Assembly: GCA_050116035.1 (NCBI GenBank)
Contig: JASFPJ010000137.1
Location: 1-8,132 of the forward strand
Length of the DNA stretch: 8,132 bases
Direction of reading: 5' to 3'
DNA from: SOIA01 sp050116035
Lineage (GTDB): Bacteria > Acidobacteriota > Aminicenantia > Aminicenantales > Aminicenantaceae
Shown one piece after another: positions 1-5,342 of this stretch; the stretch's first letter is position 1, and each line of letters starts with the position of its first letter. A program made the position numbers and the translations under genes. Below the pieces are notes generated by a model, which saw only the letters and a list, made by a program, of their open reading frames with translations, was not told the DNA's origin and searched no databases.

Positions 1-321
1 TCAAAATAATTTGCCTCTCAATACCCTGAATCCATTAGCATCCTTCACCCATCTAGATTCCAATTAGACAACAATTCTCAAGTCGTGTTATCGAGAGTGA
101 ACTAGCGGATTCCTTTTCATATATTTTCTTCTCGATATGACTTTTCGGCTTCGCATTAATCATTAATACTCAAGTGGATTTTATTGTCCTGCGACTTCTT
201 ATTGGAGGGATTTGTCTGACAGAAGTGGAACTGGGAGTGACACTAATATTTTTGGCTTGTTCTCCACAGGGTTCACGAGGAGAACTGAAACATTTTCTGA
301 TTGAAATGATTTAGAAAAAAT
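1..321. other. Intergenic stretch without a recognisable gene
   Basis: No open frame of useful length with a start and ribosome-binding site is visible on either strand. Stops occur early in all three plus frames near the left edge (for example TAA at 7-9), and the minus frames lack an ATG before the edge. I see no tRNA-like cloverleaf, no strong hairpin followed by T residues and no repeat. It may be the spacer downstream of the lipoprotein gene's transcription unit, or decayed sequence; nothing here distinguishes the two. Confidence 0.5.
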
Positions 322-483
322 GAAAAAGGGAACAGCCCCTTTTTTCAGGGACTATCCCTCTCATTCCTTTTATTAAGGAAGAATAGGGACTGTCATTCTT
401 CTCTTATAAAAAGATAAAGGGGACAGCCCCCTTTTTTTGAGAAGAAGGACATCCTCTAAAAAAGGAGCCTGTCCCCTTTTTTT
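322..483. repeat. Cluster of GGGGACAG/CCCC-type inverted repeats
   Basis: At least five related units follow one another, each a G-rich box, ACAG/ACTGT-like centre and C-rich box bordered by A or T tracts: about 322-347 (GGGAACAGCCCC), 347-359 (AGGGA-CTA-TCCCT, perfect 5-bp arms), 378-401 (GAAGAAT/ATTCTTC arms around AGGGACTGTC), 416-434 (AAAGGGG-ACAGC-CCCCTTT, perfect 7-bp arms) and 458-482 (AAAAAAGG/CCTTTTTT arms around a CCTGTCC core). TTCCTT/AAGGAA (364-369/375-380) forms another hairpin. Similar GGGGACAG-type intergenic repeats are known to me from deltaproteobacterial and related genomes, sometimes near REP-associated tyrosine transposases; none is visible here. Several units end in T7 on one strand and A6-A7 on the other and could act as bidirectional terminators. 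Confidence 0.7.
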
Positions 484-487
484 GAAC

Positions 488-599
488 AAAAAAAGCTCTT
501 TCCTCCCGCTTCCTTTCCCCTCAATTACAGCCGCCCTTTTTCCCCTCTTTTGACAGCGCATTGAAGGGCTTATGGCATATAGCCCGGGGAGGAAAGAGC
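488..599 (-). terminator. Long-loop inverted repeat with T-run, candidate terminator
   Basis: GCTCTTTCCTCCC (495-507) and GGGAGGAAAGAGC (587-599) are perfect 13-bp inverted arms enclosing 79 bp. On the minus strand the second arm is followed directly by seven T residues (A488-A494 on the plus strand), as expected of a Rho-independent terminator for the lipoprotein gene ending at 645. The enclosed DNA holds a smaller hairpin (GGGCT 566-570 / AGCCC 581-585, with TAT/ATA extending the stem). The loop is far longer than in a standard terminator, so the arms might instead be the ends of a small non-coding palindromic element. Confidence 0.45.
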
Positions 600-644
600 C
601 ATAAATCCCGATTCAATATTTCGATCCGACATCCAATCGAACGG

Positions 645-1139
645 TTATCTAATGCTATCGACTGAGATCACAGGAATAAAAATGTACTGATCCCCGTATC
701 CTTCTAGTGAGTTATCCACTTCGAAATCCAACACGACTTCGGTCGAATCATTATCCAGGATGGTGAAGCTCACAGGAATCCTCACTTCCAAACCAGGATT
801 GATCCCCAAATCAAAGGTGTCAGTGTAGACCACGATTGAAACAGCATCTATGACGATTATAATGTGAGTATAGGTTCCCGCTTCCAGGTCAACATCGACG
901 ACTTGCTCCTCGATATCCCTCAGGGCGAGTAGATCATACGTCTCTGTCCCTTCCCATAATGTGATCACAGAGCTGTCATCTTTCTGGACTTTTATCGCAC
1001 TTATCGTGACATAAACATGCTCCAGACCCTCTATCGGCTGGTCAGTCAAGTAGAGCTGGAAGTTTCCACTGTTCTCAGAAGTGGAACATCCACCCAGGAG
1101 AAGGATTACAAAAAAGGTAAATAGAGTGAATTTTTTCAT
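645..1139 (-). CDS. DUF4382-domain lipoprotein
   Basis: The 164-residue protein opens with a lipoprotein signal: two lysines, a hydrophobic stretch and a lipobox LLGGC with the acylated Cys at residue 18. The mature part matches my memory of DUF4382: an LYLTDQPIEG start, VTISAIKVQK, a DLLAL segment, then LEAGTYTHIIIVID, and a beta-rich tail. The family is thought to be a secreted or surface beta-sandwich; its function is not established. I chose ATG 1139 because GAGGAAG (1143-1149) lies 3 nt upstream and the signal peptide begins properly there. An in-frame ATG at 1151 and a GTG at 1202 are possible but add a charged leader that would spoil the signal peptide. It follows the LolA-like gene in the same direction after a 208-bp gap, so it may be read through or have its own promoter. 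The lipid anchor could make it a Lol-pathway client, which is speculation. Confidence 0.8.
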   Translation of the reverse strand: MKKFTLFTFFVILLLGGCSTSENSGNFQLYLTDQPIEGLEHVYVTISAIKVQKDDSSVITLWEGTETYDLLALRDIEEQVVDVDLEAGTYTHIIIVIDAVSIVVYTDTFDLGINPGLEVRIPVSFTILDNDSTEVVLDFEVDNSLEGYGDQYIFIPVISVDSIR

Positions 1140-1142
1140 TGT

Positions 1143-1148
1143 CTTCCT
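1143..1148 (-). promoter_or_regulatory. Ribosome-binding site that decides the lipoprotein start
   Basis: On the minus strand AGGAAG (part of GAGGAAG, 1143-1149) stands 3 nt before ATG 1139. The upstream ATG at 1151 has only AAAGG one base before it, which is too close. This supports the shorter 164-residue lipoprotein. Confidence 0.5.
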
Positions 1149-1174
1149 CATACCTTTGGCGCTCTTTATATTAA

Positions 1175-1192
1175 TAATCCATTTTCGGATTA
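1175..1192. promoter_or_regulatory. TAATCC-N6-GGATTA palindrome upstream of the lipoprotein gene
   Basis: Perfect 6-bp arms TAATCC (1175-1180) and GGATTA (1187-1192) with a 6-bp centre lie about 36-53 bp upstream of ATG 1139. On the minus strand the palindrome sits between TTGATT (1193-1198) and AT-rich ATTAATAT-like DNA, so it might be an operator in a weak promoter. The hexamers are poor, so this is only a candidate. Confidence 0.25.
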
Positions 1193-1214
1193 AATCAATC
1201 ACCCGCAGCGACGA

Positions 1215-1307
1215 TTTCAGGGGGTGAATTTAGGGGTGAGATATTTCTTTATTGCTGAAACACAGAGAGGAGGCGGGTTGTTTTCAGGGGGTAGCCCTAT
1301 TCACCCC
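1215..1307. repeat. Inverted and direct repeat between the LolA-like and lipoprotein genes
   Basis: GGGGTGAAT (1221-1229) is the exact reverse complement of ATTCACCCC (1299-1307). Allowing a 2-nt bulge, pairing extends through AGGG/CCCT, giving about 13 pairs. The 11-mer TTTCAGGGGGT also occurs twice in direct orientation (1215-1225 and 1282-1292). The element fills much of the 208-bp gap and could fold in the transcript, attenuating or stabilising the upstream LolA-like message. There is no T-run for a classical terminator. Confidence 0.5.
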
Positions 1308-1347
1308 GCCCTAAGGCCAACGCCAACAACGAATCAAATCAGGACAC

Positions 1348-2148
1348 TCAATACCTCTCCAGGTACCTTGTGGTGAAATAGTCATCTTTCACGTTAGGAT
1401 TGAACTGGATTTCATTTATTTTCAAGATTGACTTTCTGTCATTTTGTTTGTTGACCATGATCATATGGATGGGTCTGTATCTGTGATTGACGGGGTCCAG
1501 CTCTCGAATCTCTTTGACTGAGAGCTCCTTATGCAGCTCACCATCGAGGTCGTAATACACCGCTCCTCTTATGACATAGTCTTCTTTCCCGATGTAGGCT
1601 ATCCTCTTGGAAAAACCATTCTCATCGGCCACATCTTCATCAATCGGCACCATTTCTATCTCCCAGCACAGAGCGCCTTCCATTTCTTTCTCGCTCAAAA
1701 TCCTGTAGGTGAATTCATCCAGTATGGGCGGGGACATGTCTGCATAGGAAAATTCCGAGCCCATGAAGCTTTTGGCCCTCTCGGAGCTGACAATCCGCCT
1801 CGTCTTCCTGAGGGCTGGCATGAAGAGCCACATGTCGTCATCTTTTTCCTCGTAATCAAACACGAGAAGCCCTGTCCCTTTCACATCAGCCGGGGCGAGA
1901 AAACGGAGAAGTCTTTTTTCTGTGTCTCCATTATCGTAGAGCTTCGTCACCATCGCAATCTCCCTGACCCGCTCCCGACCTTTGCTGTCGATGATGGTCA
2001 TGATTGAAACAGCCTCTGAACCTGCGAGCTTTGTCACTTCGAAGGCTTTGTCCATGATCTGCTTCGCGGTTAATTCTTCCTGGGCCACAAGACCCGATCC
2101 AAGAAAAAGTACCACTGAAAGTACGGCGAGCAGCTTCATTTCATTCAT
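1348..2148 (-). CDS. LolA-like outer membrane lipoprotein-sorting protein (TP0789-type)
   Basis: This 266-residue protein has a signal peptide (residues 1-22, ending near LVAQ) and then a domain recognised by DDMWLFMPALRKTRRIVSS (104-122) and FMGSEFSYADM (128-138), the hallmark of the LolA_like/TP0789 family. Such proteins adopt a half-open beta-barrel with a hydrophobic cavity, as in LolA/LolB, and are thought to carry a lipid or lipoprotein through the periplasm; the cargo is not known for most members. No lipobox Cys is present, so it is probably soluble and periplasmic. ATG 2148 is chosen because AAAGGAG lies 6 nt upstream; a second ATG at 2139 is too far from it. Members often sit beside MMPL/RND genes (I recall this for Treponema TP0789/TP0790), as here. 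It lies 253 bp beyond the RND gene and has its own candidate promoter. Confidence 0.88.
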   Translation of the reverse strand: MNEMKLLAVLSVVLFLGSGLVAQEELTAKQIMDKAFEVTKLAGSEAVSIMTIIDSKGRERVREIAMVTKLYDNGDTEKRLLRFLAPADVKGTGLLVFDYEEKDDDMWLFMPALRKTRRIVSSERAKSFMGSEFSYADMSPPILDEFTYRILSEKEMEGALCWEIEMVPIDEDVADENGFSKRIAYIGKEDYVIRGAVYYDLDGELHKELSVKEIRELDPVNHRYRPIHMIMVNKQNDRKSILKINEIQFNPNVKDDYFTTRYLERY

Positions 2149-2168
2149 GTTATACTCCTTTGTTTATT

Positions 2169-2180
2169 GTTCATATGAAT
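2169..2180. promoter_or_regulatory. GTTCATATGAAT palindromic motif in the LolA-like leader
   Basis: TTCATATGAA (2170-2179) is a perfect 10-bp palindrome about 20 bp downstream of the predicted transcription start. The 12-mer GTTCATATGAAT differs at one base from GTTCGTATGAAT (6704-6715), which lies at the predicted start of the operon promoter. It could be a second site for the same regulator; the match is short and may be chance. Confidence 0.3.
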
Positions 2181-2207
2181 TTGTCTTAAAATAACGAGTA
2201 GGATATC

Positions 2208-2236
2208 ATTATGAATGACCAGAGAAAGCATGGCAA
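2208..2236 (-). promoter_or_regulatory. Candidate sigma70-type promoter of the LolA-like gene
   Basis: On the minus strand TTGCCA (2231-2236) and CATAAT (2208-2213) are separated by 17 bp; each matches five of six consensus bases. Transcription would start near 2201, giving a leader of about 52 nt before ATG 2148. It would let the LolA-like gene be expressed apart from the RND gene upstream. Confidence 0.45.
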
Positions 2237-2257
2237 TGTCGTAAATAATATCATATT

Positions 2258-2327
2258 GAGATGGTCACACTTCGTTTGTAATGGCAATCCTTTGTGAGAG
2301 ATTGCCACGCTCCGCTCGCAATGACAG
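2258..2327. repeat. Two tandem REP-like palindromic units
   Basis: Two 30-bp copies lie in direct orientation 40 bp apart: 2298-2327 (GAGATTGCCACGCTCC...GCAATGACAG) and a degenerate 2258-2287. They agree at 21 of 30 positions, and eight of the nine differences are transitions. The intact unit has ATTGC/GCAAT arms. A perfect 8-bp inverted repeat (TGGCAATC 2282-2289 / GATTGCCA 2300-2307) joins the copies. The core belongs to the widespread 'TCATTGCGAGCG...GGCAATC' intergenic REP type. Just beyond, TGGGGA/TCCCCA (2346-2351/2356-2361) forms a short hairpin after the RND stop but lacks a T-run. Confidence 0.75.
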
Positions 2328-2401
2328 CATTCCCTCCTCACCAACTGGGGATTGTTCCCCATCTCCACAATTTCCGTGTATTCCCTCGCCATGTGACCTC
2401 C

Positions 2402-4690
2402 TCAATTCTTTAAACTGACCATTCTGTTCGGTTCCAGGAAATCGGGCCTGAACACCAAGCAGAGCGCCGGGATGAGGACCAGTGCGCCAACAAGACAGGA
2501 GAAAATCGAAACCACAATCAGAAATCCGAAAAATCTTATGGGCAAGAAACCCGAGGTAAACAATACAAGAAAACCGATAATCACGGAGAAGGCGTTGAAG
2601 ACGATCCCTCGGCCCGTTGTGGTCAGAGTCTTTTTGGCGGCGTCCTGAGGCAAGAGTCCTCTACGCCTCTCTGACCTGTATCTCCAGAGAAAATGAATCG
2701 TGTAATCCACGCCCACACCGATCATGATCGAGGACAGCATGGCCGTCGCCACGTTCAGCTCGATCCGGAATATTCCCATCAGACTGAAAAGTACAATCAC
2801 CGAGAGTCCGAGGGGAAGAGAGGAAACGATTCCGGCCACAACCGATCGGAATAATACCATCAGAAGGATTCCCACCACTATGATCGCCAGACCCAGAGAC
2901 AGCAGCTGGCCATTGACTATTAGCCGGGCTATGTCAGAGAGGATGAATGCGAATCCGCCGACCAGTCTTATCTCTTCATCGTTTCTCGTCATTTCCGTAA
3001 TCTGCTCTTTGACTCTGTTGAGTTTTGGCGTGCTGGTGGTGTTGATCCGGGCGGTGATCAGCGCATTCTCATAAGGGAAATCAACCATTTTTTCGAAATC
3101 CTCCGGATCCCCGCTCATGGAGTAGAGCTCGAAGTATTGGGCCACAGCGTTTCGAGTATCGGGAATGGTATCATACCCTTCTTCTCCTTCATCATGGAGG
3201 GCCCGACTCATCATCCGCACCACCCTGGCAATAGAAGAGGTGTCGCCGACTTCGGGATATTCTCCCATCTCTTTTTCCAGGCGGTCAATCTTATTCATGA
3301 CTCTGGGCTCCTTTATATCACCGTTGACAACCACAGAAACACTCTGCGCCCCGCCCATATTTTCACTGATCAGGTCTGCCGCCCTGACAATCGGAGAATC
3401 CTTGGGAAAATACCGATTCGGGTCTGAGTCCACATGGATAAAAAATATTCCTACGGATAAAACCACGGCACTGCTGAAGGCCGCTATGACAATGGCTCTC
3501 GGATGCATGGAGACAAAATTTCCAAAGAAGTGAAGAACACGGTCGAGTAACGGTCGGTGGCTGGCTTCATCATTCGCTCGAAAGACTGATTTTCCTTTGG
3601 GAAGAAAAGAAACGACTGCAGGAATAAATAATAGACTTGCCGCCAGAGCGAACACAATCCCGAATGAAGCCAGAATACCCAATTGTCTGCCTGGGATAAT
3701 GACATGCCCGAGGAGGCAGAGCATCCCAGCAATCGTTGTCAATCCGGCCAGCAGGACAGGTATACTCAGGCTCTGGAATATGTTTTTCGCCAGTTCTTGG
3801 CTGGTGTATGGATTCCCTTCGACATTCAACTCCTGATATTTAGCGATAAGATGGATTCCATAATCATTGGAGACAGCGATCAAAAAAACGGGGACGATAA
3901 TGGTAATAATATGAATCTTCCATCCAAGCAAAGGAATAATGCCAATCGAAACCAATATGGACATGACGACCACGGCAAAGGGCAAGAGAACGCCCCTGAG
4001 CTGTCTGAAACAGATAAAAAGAAACACAAGCATGATGAGCAGGGCCAGAGGTATAAGCTTGCGAAAATCTCCCTGTATGCTCCTGGCGGCGACATCTCTA
4101 GTATTCGGCAATCCTCCAATAACGACCTCCTCATCTCCTGGATTTTCTTCAATAAGTTTTTTAACCTCCCCCACGATGAAGTTGTCCTCGACATCGGTCT
4201 TCAGGAGGGCAATGACTGCAGTCAAAGTAAAATCCTTGGAGACCACAGAACCGTAGACAAGATCATTATCCATGATCTCTCTTCTCAGTTCCTTCTTCTG
4301 TTCCTCCGTTTGGGGAATCCGCTTGACCGCCGGGTTGACAATCATTGCGCCCTCTTCACCTCTGATGTCCTTCATTTCAAAAAGGGAAAGCACCTTATCC
4401 ACGCCTTTGATCCTTTTCATCTGTTTGGAAATGGCCTTTGTGCGCAGGAGTGTTTCAGGCACGAGCACATCATCAGCCTTGATGATCAGCATGAGCATCT
4501 CTGTGCCCCCGAACAGCTCGTCAATCTCATCCGTGTTGAGCCTTGATGGAAGATCAGAGGGAAGCATAGCCTTCAAGTCGGATTCTATCTCAGCCTTTGG
4601 GATTCGAGTGGCAAAGAACACGGCAACAAGGATAAAAACTGGAACAATCACCCAGCGCCATCTCACGATTATATCGGCAAGAGCTTTCAT
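2402..4690 (-). CDS. RND/MMPL-family exporter (two-half, 12 TM)
   Basis: This 762-residue inner-membrane protein has the duplicated layout of the MMPL/COG1033 branch of RND exporters. TM1 is about 12-28, followed by a periplasmic domain to about 210 and TM2-6 (about 213-362). TM7 (398-419) is followed by a second periplasmic domain (to about 590) and TM8-12 (593-747). The proton-relay segments of TM4 and TM10 are visible as AVSNDYGIHLIAKY (272-285) and IGVGVDYTIHFLWRY (657-671), with Asp276 and Asp662 as likely key residues. Relatives move lipids, hopanoids or other hydrophobic compounds, driven by proton motive force; the substrate here is not shown. Its ATG (4690) overlaps the TetR stop as ATGA, so the two are probably translationally coupled; AAGGA lies 8 nt upstream. 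No adaptor (membrane-fusion) gene is present, as is usual for MMPL proteins. The reading frame is full length. Confidence 0.92.
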   Translation of the reverse strand: MKALADIIVRWRWVIVPVFILVAVFFATRIPKAEIESDLKAMLPSDLPSRLNTDEIDELFGGTEMLMLIIKADDVLVPETLLRTKAISKQMKRIKGVDKVLSLFEMKDIRGEEGAMIVNPAVKRIPQTEEQKKELRREIMDNDLVYGSVVSKDFTLTAVIALLKTDVEDNFIVGEVKKLIEENPGDEEVVIGGLPNTRDVAARSIQGDFRKLIPLALLIMLVFLFICFRQLRGVLLPFAVVVMSILVSIGIIPLLGWKIHIITIIVPVFLIAVSNDYGIHLIAKYQELNVEGNPYTSQELAKNIFQSLSIPVLLAGLTTIAGMLCLLGHVIIPGRQLGILASFGIVFALAASLLFIPAVVSFLPKGKSVFRANDEASHRPLLDRVLHFFGNFVSMHPRAIVIAAFSSAVVLSVGIFFIHVDSDPNRYFPKDSPIVRAADLISENMGGAQSVSVVVNGDIKEPRVMNKIDRLEKEMGEYPEVGDTSSIARVVRMMSRALHDEGEEGYDTIPDTRNAVAQYFELYSMSGDPEDFEKMVDFPYENALITARINTTSTPKLNRVKEQITEMTRNDEEIRLVGGFAFILSDIARLIVNGQLLSLGLAIIVVGILLMVLFRSVVAGIVSSLPLGLSVIVLFSLMGIFRIELNVATAMLSSIMIGVGVDYTIHFLWRYRSERRRGLLPQDAAKKTLTTTGRGIVFNAFSVIIGFLVLFTSGFLPIRFFGFLIVVSIFSCLVGALVLIPALCLVFRPDFLEPNRMVSLKN

Positions 4691-5328
4691 GATTTTTTCC
4701 TTTTCATTGTCTGCCTTTTATCTGCAATGCCCTGGATACCGCTCAAAAACAGTATAGCGATTGTCTCCTTGAAATCGTCATAATACGTATCATCAAACTT
4801 GACTTTAAAAACATTCCTTAATATCGACTGAATCCTGAAGTTCATGAAAACCATAGAGATCAAGCTGGGCCCGATCATGCCCAGATGGTAGGTATCTTCT
4901 GGGTCAAGGCCAAATCCTTTGATGAGCCCGCTCATGATGCCGATCATCTGCCTTATTTTTTCCGCTTTGAGCTCAGCTAACTCAGGAAGATCCAGAGGAA
5001 GCTCGTTATAGGCCACTATTGCCAGTTCTGTATTTCCTCTGATGAAATCGACCATATGACTGATCAGTTTTCTGACACCTTCTTCAGTGGATTCTCCTTC
5101 ATCGACCGCATCTCTTAACATCTGGGAATAGTGTTCAAAAAACTCCTCAAGGATGGACTTCAGGATGCCAGTCTTCCCTTCAAAATAATAGGAGATCATA
5201 GCGATGTTGACATTCGCTTCTTTCGCGATCTCCCGGACACCCACCGAGGCAAAACCCTTCTGGGCAAAGAGGGAAATCGCCGCATCCAGGATTCTTTGCT
5301 TAGGTTCAATTGGATTATTATTGTGCAT
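4687..5328 (-). CDS. TetR/AcrR-family transcriptional regulator
   Basis: The 213-residue protein has an N-terminal TetR DNA-binding domain: RILDAAISLFAQKGF (12-26), then VREIAKEANVNIAMISYYFEG (about 31-51) covering the helix-turn-helix, with the family's YYF-x-GK signature and T53-G-I-L after it. The C-terminal ligand-binding part (about 60-213) is helical and not assignable to a ligand class by eye. I use ATG 5328 because AGGAGG lies 6 nt upstream; the frame can be extended to a TTG at 5346, but that would include the ribosome-binding site. It sits 14 bp after the beta-barrel gene and overlaps the RND gene by 4 bp, so it is the second gene of the operon it probably represses. Two CAAACGTTTG palindromes in the operon promoter are the likely operators. 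The inducer is likely a substrate of the transporter (inference). Confidence 0.92.
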   Translation of the reverse strand: MHNNNPIEPKQRILDAAISLFAQKGFASVGVREIAKEANVNIAMISYYFEGKTGILKSILEEFFEHYSQMLRDAVDEGESTEEGVRKLISHMVDFIRGNTELAIVAYNELPLDLPELAELKAEKIRQMIGIMSGLIKGFGLDPEDTYHLGMIGPSLISMVFMNFRIQSILRNVFKVKFDDTYYDDFKETIAILFLSGIQGIADKRQTMKRKKS

Positions 5329-5334
5329 CGTTTT

Positions 5335-5340
5335 CCTCCT
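5335..5340 (-). promoter_or_regulatory. Ribosome-binding site that decides the TetR start
   Basis: A perfect AGGAGG on the minus strand lies 6 nt upstream of ATG 5328, inside the 14-bp gap after the beta-barrel gene's stop. It argues against the in-frame TTG at 5346 as the start. Confidence 0.7.
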
Positions 5341-5342
5341 GC

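Noticed and set aside
322..483. CRISPR array
   Set aside because: Units are unequal in length and spacing, palindromic and diverged, with no constant repeat and unique spacers.
373..561. Minus-strand open frame of 62 codons
   Set aside because: It is a translation of the G/C-box repeats; its KKRG...SPL pattern recurs with the repeat units, and there is no ribosome-binding site.
1140..1202. GTG start adding 21 residues to the lipoprotein
   Set aside because: It would bury the lipoprotein signal behind a charged stretch, and a better-spaced GAGGAAG precedes ATG 1139.
1531..2007. Plus-strand open frame of 158 codons
   Set aside because: Antisense to the LolA-like gene, with no recognisable domain and no ribosome-binding site.
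2186..2392. Minus-strand open frame of 68 codons containing CHCERSVAIS
   Set aside because: This peptide is the well-known translation of a REP-like palindromic repeat, not a protein.
3683..4546. Long plus-strand open frame of 287 codons
   Set aside because: It lies antisense to the RND gene, has no family resemblance, and is rich in H, N, D and Q as expected of a shadow frame.
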